This document shows positions 1 to 13,447 of a stretch of DNA of 64,000 nucleotides, piece by piece. Source of the DNA: Xiphias gladius. Its lineage: Eukaryota > Chordata > Actinopteri > Istiophoriformes > Xiphiidae. Under the pieces are notes generated by a model. It was not told the origin of the DNA. It saw only the letters and a program-made list of their open reading frames with translations, and ran no database searches. The DNA is taken from contig NC_053414.1 of NCBI RefSeq assembly GCF_016859285.1, forward strand, positions 7,002,017 through 7,066,016, given 5' to 3'. Both the position numbers and the translations under genes were made by a program. Each line of letters opens with the position of its first letter. Positions within the stretch are counted from its first letter, which is position 1.

Positions 1-1431
1 AAGGGGTCTTACTCATCACTTCCATTTAACACACATCAAACTCAGCCCAGCAGAGATTGAGGTATGACGATAAATGATAAAATCAACCTCCCCCTGAGGG
101 GAACTCAAGCACTACATGCTCTCAGTAATGTAACATTACTGGAAAAGAGTAGACAGAGCATTGACAGATTAAATAGAAAGCTTTATTGCAAACAGTGCGT
201 TAAATATATGTTTCGGTGTCAGTGCAGAGCATGTTGTGTGTCGCGTTCAAGCTCACTGCCTGCCTGAACTGGTTCACAGGCTTCGCTCCATTTATTCTAG
301 GTCACATTCACTAAATATTTTATGGCACAAGTCTGGTAAGAAGCTTAAATTTAGATGGTTAGGTCTGGAATGGAGCCCGGACATCTACGGTTATCACCTG
401 GCCCACCACCTTTACAGTGTATGGTGAAACCAGTGCACGAAATACCCCCACGACAATCATGTGTCCTGCTCAGGTGTCCTTGAGCAAGAACCTACCAAAA
501 CTGTGCCTACTGTGGCACCGAAACACTGGAAGTGTTAAGGCCGGTTCTGACATCCCATCCTAACAAGTACAAGGATATCAGTATAATATCTCATCAGCTG
601 GTTTGGAGTCAAACTACCGTCAAGACTGTACTGTACAAGCAGCAGTATATGAGGAAGATGGGACATCCATGGCATTTATTTCCGTTTAAATTCTGTTTAA
701 AGGGTCACAAACCGTACCCAATATTTTTCAACCTTGTGGCATTTTTCATAATGTCCTCTAGTAGCTCTACACTTTTTGGCACTTGACCTTTTAAAAATGA
801 AAAGAGGCACACATGACCCATCACAGGCTCCATCTATGTTGTTCACAAATCAGCCAAACGATGGTTTTCCCTCTGAAGTGTCATTTGGTTTATTATCGGA
901 GATAGTCTGAAAGACAATGGCAACGGTGGGTCACCGTGATGATGGCCATAAAGCGTCAGTGGGGTTTCCCTAACAAAGGAAATAAAAAAACTGTCCAATG
1001 AATTGTTGAAAAGGTAGCCATGTTAACAGCTGCTCTTGGTTTTTCTTTTGCTTTTTTTCTCCAAAGAATGACCAAATGCACAGACTTTCATGAGAAAGCT
1101 GAGGGGCATTTCCACCTTCAAATCTGTTTTCCTACAAGGAAGATGACAAACTATGACCTTTGTAATTTTTGGAATGTGCTGGATCGAATAAACAGGATGG
1201 ATTTTCCTTCCATAGCAGCCAACAGGCATTTTCCGCAACCCATTGTGCTTAAAGGGACAGGTCACCTGAATTACAAGAATCTGAATTTTTTTTCTCACGT
1301 ACCCCTCGTGTTTTCTCTTGAAGAAATGGTCATTAAAAGTGTTGACAACATGTTGTGTAATGGGGACACTGTTTCTGGAAAGGTTTCGCTTCTGATAATT
1401 TTTTTTTTTTCAGTGCACTGTGCACTACAAA

Positions 1432-1513
1432 GTCAGTCAAGTCAATTTTATTTATGTAGCCCATTATCACAAAGGACCTTTACAATCTGTACAGCATATG
1501 ATACCCTCTATCC
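1432..1513 (+). repeat. Fish retroelement-type fragment
   Basis: AAGTCAATTTTATTTATGTAG, CCCATTATCACAAAGG and TTTACAATCTGTACAGCAT form the order of a very common percomorph repeat. Confidence 0.6.
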
Positions 1514-2662
1514 GTAGTTCTTCGAATAAAACTGCAAAGTACCATTCATCTCTATTATATTCATTGTATTCATAACAAAATCTGGACAGATGAGACGTGT
1601 TTTTTTCCATAATTTGTGAACTGACCCCGTAACACACAGTACATTCTGAAGAAGACGACCTGGGGAGTCCATGTGAAGAGCAAAGAAAGACCGACGATAC
1701 CCAATATAGGTCATGTGCTGGGCTAAACTTCATGACATCAGCGGCAGCACGGCACACATTTTAATCTGCTGAGCCACATAGAGTGGCCCCGTGTGGTCAA
1801 GCCTAAGCTCCCCTGAGATCAGTGTGCCAGCGGCGTACCGCGGGTTTAATCCGCTCCCAGTCAAGCAGGACACTGACCCCACTGCGGTGATGTCATCAAG
1901 GTGAGTCAGAGGTATCTGCGAGAGAGCGAGGTGCTGGGGAGGAGAAGTATTATGGTAAAAGACATATACCAGTGGCGTGTCGCAATGCCACAGAGTGTGT
2001 ACTCGCATTACGCTGTGGGGACATAAACCTACTCACACGGTCCCAATAAAAATAAATAATGAAATTAAGGCTTAGTAATAATAATTATACTAATTATTGT
2101 ATTTATATTAACAATGGATCAAATGAAACATTTTGTGCAATAGGTGTCCCCCACAGTGACAAACCCACAGACAATTATTAACCGGCTCTGCAGTAGCCGA
2201 GCACAGAATTTTAGTGACTTTCAGCTAATTATTTTGGTTTTAAGGCTCAGAGCTTTATTGCTCTGATTCGGTCTCAACCTTCTCATCAACCTCAATTCCA
2301 GCAGCAGTTTTCAGCAAAGAAAAAAAAATAAAATACAGTATGATAACTGTCCATCACCAAAGGCACGCAGACAAAGTTAGCAACGAGCGTTTAGCAGCTA
2401 AAGAGCCAGATATTTACCCCCGGAGTCGGTAGGGACAAAAAACAGAGCTAAAAGAAGAGCAAATACTGAACTTAAATTCATCAGGTGGCCAGAAACATGT
2501 CTCCAGATGAATGGTAATGCTGCTCTGTGTCTGGTGGATTTGTAAACAGGCATCTGTAAAATCTTCACCATAACAACTTTGTGAAGAGGTAATATTTCAA
2601 TGTTATGTTTACATCTTGTTTTCTTTGCCCTCAAATGGGTTTATGGTTATGCAATGACAAAA

Positions 2663-2663
<1 letters not shown>

Positions 2664-2711
<48 letters not shown>
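2664..2711 (+). repeat. (TG)n microsatellite
   Basis: 48 bp of uninterrupted TG. A GGTTAGGGT-type degenerate repeat follows at about 2815-2945. Confidence 0.98.
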
Positions 2712-2712
<1 letters not shown>

Positions 2713-3025
2713 CTAAGTAAACTAGGCAACAGGACAAACAGAGCACACATTACACACTGTTATGTGATTTTATGTCTCTGTCAGTGTGTGATTACTTGCC
2801 TGGCTATCTTTGTGAGGAGCAGTTCGAGTTTTAGACCTCCAGAGGTGCGTTTGAGGGTTCAGGTTAGAATTAGGTTTAGTTTAGGGTTAGGGTAAGGGCT
2901 GGGGTCAGGCATGTTGTTGCGATGGCTGAGGTTAGGGTATGGGGGCAAGGGAATGCATTATGTCAATCAGTTTTTGTGTGTCTTTGCGAGACAGACTGAA
3001 GAGAAAGAAACACACGAGACAGTGT

Positions 3026-3028
<3 letters not shown>

Positions 3029-3121
<93 letters not shown>
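3029..3121 (+). repeat. (TG)n microsatellite
   Basis: About 92 bp of uninterrupted TG. Confidence 0.98.
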
Positions 3122-3122
<1 letters not shown>

Positions 3123-3233
3123 TGTGCGGTGCAGGGGCCAGTAAGTCCTTGTCAGATATTGTCACTTATTAACCAGAGCCTCCCTGCAGTCTCACCAGTG
3201 GGGAATTCTTCATCAGTGACATCAAGGGTAGCG

Positions 3234-3235
<2 letters not shown>

Positions 3236-3292
<57 letters not shown>
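3236..3292 (+). repeat. (GA)n microsatellite
   Basis: About 56 bp of uninterrupted GA, 115 bp after the preceding TG tract. Confidence 0.98.
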
Positions 3293-3295
<3 letters not shown>

Positions 3296-4134
3296 AGAGG
3301 CACCAACAGTTTCATGCAGCCAGAGGCTCCTTAAAAGGAGAACTGTGTTGTTTTTCATTTCGGTCCACTGCGGTCAAACATAGTCTGCACTTCCTCAGAT
3401 TGTGCCGAGGATGAGTAGACCGGTACGTGAGTTCCAGTCACCTCAATGTTATTCCAAAGCTACTGAGAAGAATGAGCCACCTCAGCGTTATATTTTTACT
3501 CAGTGAGTGGGTGTCGATGCTTTGTCCCTGTTTGACTTCTTTCACAAGCCGACACAAGTATTTATCCGCAAGCTAGACTGTCAGGAATACTACAGCATAA
3601 CCATTAAATTAATTACAGCGTCAATGTCACTGTAAATCATTTTACAACTAATGAAGTTTTAGGGGGTTTTGGCAGTCAACCTCGTGAATACCCTAATAGT
3701 AAAAAAATTATATTCTTCATTTAGCTGAGCAGGATGTCACTTTTCCCTAATCTTTTCTTTTTTTAACAGATAAGCTGTCTCTTTTTCTTGTTGTTAAACT
3801 GAGGTGTCGAACCCAGTCGATTGACTTTTTTATGTGGACTTGGTTTGAAGGCTAATCTTGTTTTCGAGAGAACTGTCGTTAGCTTGTTAGATCTAATGGA
3901 AGAGTAACAGGGTGCATGACTGGATGGAAAGACGGGTGTTAGGTGGAGAGACGGAAGGTTTAAACGGAATTTAAATAATGGAGGATTGTTCAGATGAGTG
4001 AGCAACATGGCGTACTTGTAATTACGTAATGTAAACCAGGTTTGACATCTTATAGATATCTGTCTCCTAGAAATTACATTTCGATTCCACTAATTTGTAA
4101 CAGCAAAGGGTCCTGTTTAGGCACCCAGGGCACT

Positions 4135-4262
4135 TGCTTAAGGTTCGGGAAGGACGATGGTCTTGGTTTACTGTAATAGTGAAAAATTCACCAGTCACTT
4201 GCAGCACATGTTTATTTTACTAACATATAACCAAAACCTTGACCCTTCCCTAACCTTAGCCA
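4135..4262. repeat. Foldback repeat of the CCCTAACCTT family
   Basis: The left arm TTAAGGTTCGGGAAGG (about 4139) is the inverse of CCTTCCCTAACCTTAG (about 4244-4259). Related sequence occurs at 7930-8180 and 10050-10240. Confidence 0.6.
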
Positions 4263-5814
4263 AATTGCTTTCGTCGTGTAAACCCAAGCACAAGTAGGAC
4301 TCAGGATGTAGCCCCACCCCCCCTGTCCTGCGATTTGTATGCCTACCATCCACCCATACCTCTGCACACATTGCATGCGGTACAGAAACAAACCATTTCC
4401 TTCGCTCAAAGAAAAATGTTGCCACAGAACATCATCCAGGCAGCGCTTCCGTTTCCCTGGTGGTTCCCACTCAGTGTATTGAGCTTGTTACACATCTGCA
4501 CCTTTAGGGATCAAATAAAAGTTAAATTCCCATACTCCCTCAGTCACCTCTGTTGTTCTTCTACCTCTGACATTATCGCTGCTGGGTATTTTCTGATATT
4601 TGGTCCGTGCTATTTCCCGTTCATCTCTTTGATTGTGTTTCTTATGCACGTTTGACTTTGTTTTAAGAACACTGGCGCCTTAATGCGTGCGGTGTTGTTA
4701 CACAAAACAACCTTGGGAATAAGGAATCCTGAATGGACAAATTATAGACTCCAAACTATTAAAGCAACTCTTTGCATCTGTTGGTTGTTGGGTAGAATTT
4801 AGTTCAAATACACATAAATTTACTTAATAAAGTTTGACAAACAACGGTATGAGTAAAAATGAAAGTGAGACCTGTCTGCCAGTGCTTGTATACAGTAAAT
4901 ATGAAAGTCACATATTTTTTTTTATCTTAGCGTTTTCAGACTGTGAATCACTACAGATGATGACAGGCTGTGAACAAAGGAAGCATCGCGTTAAGACTGT
5001 TTTGGTTTCTAAATAGTGAGCGGGCTGTACAGCTGTAACGATGGATACGACCACATCAGTAGACGTACACACAGACAGTGATATAGACATATCAAGGAGA
5101 ACAGTGGGTCGTAATGATGTGACGGAAATTTCTCATGTCTGATGTTTGCATATTTGTGAGTGTTTGCTGATTTTATTTAACCAGACAAGCTGAATAAGAC
5201 TAGATCCTTTTTTTCTTTTTTTTTTTTTTTTTTTTAACTGTAATGACCCAAGGGAGTAGATAAACTATTCATACCTGGATCCTGCCAGATAAAACCACAA
5301 TTTCTGCCGTTGGCCCCTGGACAGCTGCACCGCAGCTGCTGCAGGATTTGGGGCTTTGGCAGCTTGAGTCTTTAAGGAAGACTCTCCCTTTCACTTGTTT
5401 AACCTTACAGGGGATTTGTACCATCAACCTTCCAGTGACACATCCGCCTCTCAAACTTTCACACACCGTTCCTTTGTACGTGTCGGTTACTTGTGTGCAC
5501 GTCAAGTATTTGTTCGTCGCTGGGTGTGTTCCTGAGGATCTGAGCACAGGTATGATGCTAAACTCATTAAAAAACAAAACAAAACACATATCTCCACCTG
5601 GTGGGTGCTGCAGACACCACAAATCTTCACCCCTCACCTCCACACCACACCAAAGGGAGTGTCCCTGTGAGCTCATGTCTGGAGCTTGGCCCACGGCCTG
5701 TCTGAAATAGGATTACACAGCAGCATTGTTTTTATCTATATGTCGGCAGCATCTACTAAATAAACTCACTAGATAAGATTCATGAACTTTCTAGTCTGTG
5801 AGCATTTAGTTAAG

Positions 5815-6000
5815 AGAGTGATCCGTGGCTCCCGGCCTATTTTAGAATAAAGTTTAAAGTCTTTCTTCTGACTGTTTGGTCCTTAGAGTTGTTAGTTAAC
5901 CTGAGTCCAGGTTAGTGTTGGTGATCATGCTTTTGCTGTACTGGCTTCTTTGATCTGGAACAGCCCGCCAACCAATCAGGTCAGGGAGCATTGTGTCTCT
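5815..6000 (+). mobile_element. LINE relic: end of a reverse-transcriptase ORF
   Basis: At about 5826 the frame reads WLPAYFRIKFKVFLLT, and at about 5957 WNSPPTNQVREH. Both are the C-terminal ORF2 motifs of CR1/L2/Rex1-type LINEs, separated by frameshifts. An AT-rich tail with (GTA)n and (TTA)n follows to about 6080. 5'-truncated and inactive. Confidence 0.7.
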
Positions 6001-7127
6001 AGTTGAATGTCAGCTTGAAACCTATTTTTACACATGTAGTAGTAGTAGTAGTAGTAGTATCGTTTTATTATTATTATTTTCTTGTGATTTTACTGCATGT
6101 GTTTTCATTTCTGTCTGTCTGTCCATCTGCCAATCTGTCCTTCCTTCCCTCCTGATGTTTCTATCTAGCCTTGCCAGTGATAGTGTAATACTGTAAAAGT
6201 GCACCAAATGCCTTGCATCACTATAAGTACCATGCTCAAGGCTATCTCTGACCTCTGACCTCTATTAAAAAAAACTAATGTTGGGGTATTGCCACCCTCT
6301 AGCTACAGCTTCCTTCTACGAGGCTTGTTGAACTCACTATGGACAGTCTAGTTTAAAAAAAAAATCGACACAGCAGAACCAGATATATCGTCTTTTGTTG
6401 TTCCAATCAATCATCTTCCTTGTCAAAACCTTCACACCTTCATTACCCACAACGCAACTCGAACACATGCCAGTTTGGTCACAGATTCACGTGTGTTTTG
6501 CTGGTAGTGGCTAATTTAGCCTGGAGGTGCTAAGCTTAAAGCGGAGATAAAGAGCGAACTACAGAGGTCTGGTAAGCTCACCTCTTTCTTACCCTGTAGC
6601 CCCATATCTTTTTCCTTTTGAAAATCTGCAGTCTTCAGTCCCAGCAAATGCTGACATCCCTTGAGGCAATTTATCAGACTTTGCAAAGCTACCGAAGGCC
6701 TTATACTGTACGGCTTTTTTCACGTATGCAGTAGTACTCCCCAGGACCTTTAAAAGTTTGTGTAGTTCCCCTTAAAGTAACATTAAGATAAAGCAGCGCA
6801 AACACACATTTTAAATTACAAGAGCACAATGCCACATATTTGAACAACCGGCCATGGTATAAGCAGAATTGTCGCCTCCCACCCACACGATTTTGGAAAA
6901 GAAAATATTCTGTGGAGGCAAAAATCCCTTCACTGAAGAGCACAATTCATTTCTGGATTGTTTCTTACTTCTTGATACAGTAACTGCACAACAGTTTGTG
7001 GAATATCCTAGCCTAGCCTAGCCTAGCAGTTGGAGTAACCTCACATCACCTAATGCTATTTATTAATTTATAACGATTGATTTATGCGCATTTTTGTATC
7101 CGTGCATGAACCCATGTGCACGTGTGA

Positions 7128-7131
<4 letters not shown>

Positions 7132-7184
<53 letters not shown>
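7132..7184 (+). repeat. (TG)n microsatellite
   Basis: About 52 bp of TG. A small (CCTAG)4 lies upstream at 7007-7026. Confidence 0.98.
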
Positions 7185-7185
<1 letters not shown>

Positions 7186-7929
7186 AAATTTAGGCTCAGG
7201 ATGTCTAATGGAGGGCTAAACCCCAAAAGCAGGATCCACCCAGAGAGAGTCACGCAAGCCTATCAATGGAGCCATTGATACATGAAAGGCCACGATGGAT
7301 GGAGGGAGTGTGTGAGAGAGCACGAATGTCTGAGTGTGTTAGACTGAATGTGTGTCTGAGTGTGTGAGGGGAAGAGATTTACGAGAACAAATCCACCAGA
7401 TGTAGAGTGTGAAGCAAACTTCAGACATTCATGTTTGCCCAGATCACGACCTCAGAGAGAGTTTGATTTTTCCATGACCTGTAGACATTGGTTAAATGTT
7501 TTCCTGCTGCCAAAAACCTTTTGATTGACTTCCTTTTCCTTGATCCCTCTTTTAACTTGAATGCTTTTATTCGGCGTCATTGATTTATTCAAGTTACTCA
7601 ATGGGACAACAAACTTTTAGGTTTCTTCGTGTATTAATCTGCACTGACCGGTGAACCCCACTCAAACGAGCAGAGCTCGTTGTGTTTAGATTCAGCATCA
7701 CGCACGTGGCTGGAGGGCACACACTGCGATACATTACAGGACTAAATAACTGCGTTTATGAAAACGCTGATATTGCCTTTCCAGTTTCTGAAACGCTCTC
7801 ATTGTTCACTAATCTTAAACCAACAGGAGTCAAGCCTGCAGTCAGTGTAGACAAATTGCAAGTCAAGTTACACTGGTTTATTTGCAATTCAAATGGTACT
7901 CTGAATGTGCTACATTTATTAACAGCAAC

Positions 7930-8180
7930 GGGGTCGCGGCGAGGGGGTTGGGGTTGGACGGTAAGTGTACAAAGCACAAGACTGTCACACCAGAGACCGG
8001 AGTTCGCATCCAGAGGCCCGTCTGTGTTTTGGGCAACAAAAGCGCTTCGGTTGGGGGTCAAGGAAAGATAATGGTTTTTATCAAATCTAAATAGACCCAT
8101 TGTGTCTGAAGTCACTGTCAAACCCCTTATTAACAATCTTTCCCTAACCATAACCAATTGCTGTGAGAGCCTAAACATCA
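7930..8180. repeat. Dispersed repeat with a tRNA-like head and foldback body
   Basis: GACCGGAGTTCGCATCCAG (about 7997) resembles a Pol III B box. Further on, TCAAGGAAAGATAATGG is inverted as CAATCTTTCCCTAACCATAA. It could be a tRNA-derived SINE or a MITE. No full A box is convincing. Confidence 0.55.
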
Positions 8181-8580
8181 CTGTAGAAGAGTTTAATAAT
8201 GCTGCAGTCATTACCAGTGGATATTCTACTGTAAGATAGGATATTTAGACCGAGCACAAATACGTTGTCTGTGAACATTGTGCTGATATGTTCAGTAAGC
8301 CATCAAAGTATTTGCGACTTGCCAAAAATAGCCTAAGTAAGTTAACAACATATCCTCATTGTGGTGACAGAAAACGTAATCCAGTTGCAATTACTTTTCA
8401 TAACAGAACGTATTTGCTGTTGTAGTTAAGCTTCATAGAAATGCAATTTTTTACGAGACATAGTTGCAAATGAGCTGCCAAAAGGAACGGAGCAACGTAC
8501 AGTGGCCTCCAGACACTGGATATACATACTGCAACTTGTCTGGAATTTTTTTTTTTATTTGCTTTGTCTGGTTTGATTTC

Positions 8581-8645
8581 TTTTTGTGAAGCACTTTGTA
8601 ACCTTGTTAAGAAAAAGCGCTACATAAAGTTTAGTATTATTTTAT
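8581..8645 (+). repeat. LINE/SINE-type tail fragment
   Basis: GTGAAGCACTTTGTAACCTTG then AAAGCGCTACATAAAGTTTA resembles the conserved 3' tail of fish LINE/SINE elements. A second one is at 63215-63260 (GGTGCTATATAAATAAAGTTG). Confidence 0.5.
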
Positions 8646-10049
8646 TGTCTTATACTGCTCAAATCTTACTGAGCAAAACAACTATCATCTGACAGTTTAA
8701 ACTAAATCCTATTCCTCTTTAAAGAATATGATTATTAACTGTGATACTTTATTTTTACAAGATAACTTTTCTAGGTACATTTCATAAATTACATTTCAAA
8801 TGTGATATTTTGTAGTAAATATGAAAAACAACGATGGTGAGTAAGAGATGGATCAACTGGACCGGATGAACAGAGCTTGAATTATTAAGTTGTTATTGTG
8901 TAACTCAGGAACAGACAGTAGTTCAACAAACATTCGTTTGTACGAAAAGGCAGCGGTTTGTCACACTGACGATCATGAGAACCTGTTACTTTACTCTTGC
9001 TTGACCTCAACCACTACGACCGGTGAAAATGCATCAGTATTACTGGCCATGAATTCTTTTTCTCCTTCTCACTCTCTCCTGCCCCGTCTTTCACCTTCTC
9101 GTATCTGTCTCATCTGTGTTCCCGCTCGCTTGGTATTTGTCTGTGCTAACTCTTCCACAGTAAACGATCCACTCTGTGTGTGGGACCAGCTGTCTGTGTT
9201 TTGATTTTCACTTGTTGCTCTGTGTTTCAGTGCTACCTGAACTGTGGCCGACGCTCCATTCTCATCCGGAGACCCTGCCCGCTCCAAAGACACACCCACA
9301 CACACACACGTAAACATCACTGACATGTCACATAAAAGAAAAGACAATATGATGAAGGTTAACTGAGACTCCCTTGTATATGTCTGAGCGTGTTTTATCA
9401 TCTTTCAATCTTGAAATACAGTTAACGGCAGAAGTATTCAAGTAACTGTGTATGGTGTATCGTGTTTGCCCTATTTCTAAAAACAATGCATGTTCTTATC
9501 TCTAATAATTAACTCGTTAATAAAACAATTTTTCATCTAATAGAGTAGGTAAGAGGTTGCAGCTATCTCATGGTAACCCGAGATGCAGAAGTCCCACTGA
9601 TTTATTTAATTGCATGGAGAAATTGGCCGTTCATGCAGTTTGAACACCTGGATGGACGTGAAACTCTCCCGGATGAATCATCAGAACAAACAGACGCTGC
9701 ATTATAAAAAACCTCAAAGGTCCAAGAATGTGTAAATAGAAAAGTCAAGAGAGAAGTCAACTAGTACTTGCAAGGAACACCGTGGTAAGAGCCACTTAAA
9801 ATTCGGTGAGCTTAAGCTTTCTTTAAATACATTTGGTTGTTTAATTCAGATCATTATCAGATTCTGGGTAGATTTTGGATAAACTCAGCAACTTTATATT
9901 GCAGGGCTTTGGTCCTGTTTCCTCCAACAAATCATTCCGATTTTGCTACAACCTTGACTTGCTGAGAATGTGCTAAGCAAACAAACGACAGCATTGATAG
10001 TTTGTCCAAACACTTAAATCAAGCTCTGTTCACATTCTTCCGACAAGGG

Positions 10050-10240
10050 ACTCTCGCAGTCGTGGTGGTAATGACTGTCCTTGTAAAGTAACAAAAGTGG
10101 GATGAGGGGGAACATCCTGTTCCCTGCACCAGCATCAGGACCGTTCCCTAACCTTAACCAAGTAGTTTTAGTTGCCTGCACTTATCGGGGTGGCAGATCA
10201 GAAGATGAGCCCATCATATTGTTACAGTACCTATGATGCT
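10050..10240. repeat. Third member of the CCCTAACCTT family
   Basis: GTTCCCTAACCTTAACCAAG at about 10142 matches the other two copies. The opposite arm is more degraded. Confidence 0.45.
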
Positions 10241-10389
10241 TCGTCAAAGAACACTGTAGCTATCATTAAAAGAAAACTTTCAAATGTAAATAGGTCTGTT
10301 ACACCCGGCTCTGCTCACTTCACGATTCCACTGATGGACACATCTGGCCAGGGAGGAAGCGAGCGGGGAAGAAGCGGTTAACCCTTAAG

Positions 10390-10390
<1 letters not shown>

Positions 10391-10427
<37 letters not shown>
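10391..10427 (+). repeat. (TG)n microsatellite
   Basis: 37 bp of TG. Confidence 0.97.
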
Positions 10428-10428
<1 letters not shown>

Positions 10429-10622
10429 ACAGATCACACTGTTCCCTCAGCCCTGGGAATGAATAGGAAGCGTACATTACTTTTTTTTTTTTGCACATAT
10501 CTGCGTGTGTGTGTGTGAGGAATGATGATAGAGTCTTGCTCTTCATCAAACACAAGGGACTTTGGCCACCACAGCAAACTACACAAGCTTCCTTAAAGCC
10601 TTTATTTCTCGACATTGGAGGC

Positions 10623-10700
10623 ATGATGAAACTTTAATGATCCCCATGAGGAAATTAGGCTGTTGCAACAGCAAACGGAAACAGGCTACATCACAGTACC
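10623..10700 (+). repeat. Retroelement 3'-end fragment
   Basis: AAACTTTAATGATCCCCATG followed by AGGAAATTAG and GTTGCAACAGCA resembles the same tail type as at 51597. Confidence 0.5.
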
Positions 10701-12597
10701 TTCAAATATTGTACTGCATACTGTAAGACCACAGCAAGAGAAGGTCATTTCAACATAGACCAGTTTCAACACTAAATCAGATTAAGGATACAATCCTTCC
10801 TTTCTTTCTTTCTTCCTTCTTGCTTTCTTTCGCCTCCCTGTCTGTCACTATGCACCCTGTTCCTTGTAGGATGGTCATTCATGTGAATAAAAATATGGTA
10901 GATTATTATTGTAAACCCCGGTTAAACTGTATTATAAAGGTCATCATTCCTCCGCAAGGAACATAGGAGTAAACAATATGCTATTCCACACTATTCCATG
11001 TTTTTCCATTTATAAACTCAGTATTTTTGATGGGACGAGAGGCTTTTGAATTCTCTGTCTGACAGGTTGGGCGGTTGTACTTTGCTTTTGACAAAGCAGC
11101 AGTGGTATGAGGACGCAAAACAGACTGTACTAATTCTACAGGGTAGGCTACGCTAAATCTAACTAAAGATCCAGCCTCCAAACAAAGCCTTAGCCGACAG
11201 TCTCACCAAATTATCTTCTTTAGGTGTTGGTTCAGTATTTATGTTTTTAGCGGCCTTTAGCAAACACCGAGTCCAAAGGGCAGCGAGTCCTCCAACCTAA
11301 AAAGATCATGTAGGTCGTTTGTCCCTACCATCTGATACGACCGGATGGGAGATGTTCCTGAAATAGCGCCCCTAGGGTGGCAGGAGATATACCACAGATA
11401 AACTGATAAAAAATCGGGAATCAGGAAAGAAACAGTGGTCTCCCATGTCAAACTCCAATGTTTTGTCGACCCATCCGTCCACCCTGACCTGACTTCCCTA
11501 CGCGGACGTTGTTGCTCGATAGAAATGTCACCTGCCCTCCTCCTTTGCCAAGGTCATAATTTGTCACTTGGACACGAACATGCCATCTCGGGGCTTTTGC
11601 TGAAAAGACCGCTGCTGTCTCACACGGCCGCTAGATGTCACTTAACAGTAAAATGTAACTACGGGCTACTTGCACAAGCTGCCTCCAGCAATGACCTTTC
11701 TATGGAGCCATTTTTTACGGGACGACAGTCTCCCCATAAGCCCTAGACCATCGCGGGTTAAACATCGCTGCTCGGCAAAAGAGACAAGTCTTGGATGAGT
11801 CAATGGGTAGTGATCAGTTCAGACATGTCTGTAATGAAGTAAAAGTTATAAAAGATTTATGACGGCAGAGATTACAACTAAGAATAAAAAAAAGAAGGTA
11901 AAACAACATTGGACAAGCGTGTTGGTGAATTTTATGGACAAGGAAAAAATCAAGTTAGGATTATGTCAAAAATTTACAGACACACCAGTTTAAGCCACCC
12001 GATCAAGTTACTGACTACAAACCGTAGTGCAGGGTGTTGCAATTTTAATTTCTATATTGTTATCAACCCCCGAGAGATCAACACTGTAACAGTAATAGTA
12101 AACAGCTCTCCGATGGTGGGAGAAATGTGAATTTTCCAAGAAGTGTCGGATTAGTTATTCCGTGCTGGGCGAGCATGGGAACTGCGTGAGGGATGGATGC
12201 ACGGATGGATGGAGGGTTGGTGTAATGTAAGCAGAGTTCGTGGATTAGGTAAGCAAAGTGAAGGATTTCCAGACGAGAGAGAGTAATCTAGATGTGTAGA
12301 TATTCATCCTCCAGGGGTAAAAAACACCAGGCCGAGGAGATTATCCTGATGGCGATTGCGTAATCTCGGTATGTACGCATGTGTGCGTGTGTGTGTGTGT
12401 GTTATGACGAGCAGACGGCACAATTAGTCACTCAGTCAGTCGTGCCCCGGGCTGCGACCAGACACATACACACAAGTCATATCAGGCATGCAGCTACAGA
12501 ACTGCATGGACACTTTTACACACAGGAACACACACTAAACCACTGATGAAAAAGCTGCGGTGTTACTCCTTCAACTGTGGTTTAACGGGGAACTTGG

Positions 12598-13160
12598 ATT
12601 TTCCCTTTTTCTCTCCATCCCTCTCTCCTTGCCCCCTTTTCTCTACTCCTTCCCTTCTTTATGTCCTCTCTCTTTCTCTTGACTCCCATCTTCTCCTTTC
12701 CTTTCCGTAGTTGCTCGATCTCCTCTCTCTGCTTCTTTTCTTCTTTTTACCATTCCTCCTTCCTTACTTTCTCATTCCTGCTATCATCCATCCTTCCATC
12801 ATTTCCCCCTCAGTATTTCCTTGTCATCTCCCCTCCAATCTTTCCTTCCTCCTCCCTTTGCCACCTTCCTCACTGTCATACCCCCCCTTTCTCTTTCCCT
12901 CCTTTTATCCTATCCCTCATTCACTACCTTCTTCGCTACTTGCTTCCTTTGGTCCTTTGAACATTGATCACTATTTTTTATTTTAATTACTTGCTTCTAA
13001 TTTCTTTACCATCCATCCTTCTTTGCATCTGTATATGTATCTTTACCTTTATCTTTAGTTCTTCATTCCCTGTACTAGAGCTTCCCCCTCTTCTCCCTCC
13101 TATTTATGCTTCTTGACTTATGATGTCATTCTTTTTCTTCATCTATTTTCCGATGTCGCT
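12598..13160 (+). repeat. Long polypyrimidine tract
   Basis: About 560 bp of plus-strand C/T-rich sequence (TCTCC, CTTCC, TTTCC units) with few purines. The two ORFs inside are only low-complexity Ser/Leu/Phe/Pro translations. A shorter tract of the same strand bias is at 52400-52560, and purine-rich stretches lie at about 22985-23155 and 50090-50350. Confidence 0.85.
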
Positions 13161-13352
13161 CTTTCCCTCCACTATCCCTCTGTCTTCTACATGTTCATCA
13201 GCTTCTCAGGGGTTTAGGTAGTGATGTCAGTGCGTTTTTCCCCCTCCTTGTCTTTCATTGTCTCAGTGCTGTAAATCCCCCAGATCTGTATCTGTTATGT
13301 CGGAATAATCTTTTCCACAATTCACAATGGGCCACGAAGCACTGATGTCTCT

Positions 13353-13354
<2 letters not shown>

Positions 13355-13444
<90 letters not shown>
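13355..13444 (+). repeat. (TG)n microsatellite
   Basis: 90 bp of TG. The following GGACATTTTGGTGGTCCACTG is part of a fish repeat often found beside TG tracts. Confidence 0.98.

Positions 13445-13447
<3 letters not shown>

Larger units (their letters stand above)
1..12597. other. Intergenic block, no gene recognised
   Basis: Apart from the listed microsatellites and repeat fragments I see no exon with coding character. The longest frame (1020-1517, 165 codons) has no recognisable domain and overlaps a repeat at its end. Confidence 0.65.

Noticed and set aside
1020..1517. 165-codon open frame
   Set aside because: No recognisable domain, no splice or promoter context, and the 3' part is a dispersed repeat.
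2880..2945. Telomere-like GGTTAGGGT motifs (also near 26320)
   Set aside because: Short, irregular and part of a dispersed fish repeat next to TG tracts. Not a telomeric array.
7756..8211. 151-codon minus-strand frame
   Set aside because: Overlaps a foldback repeat with B-box-like head. Not a gene.
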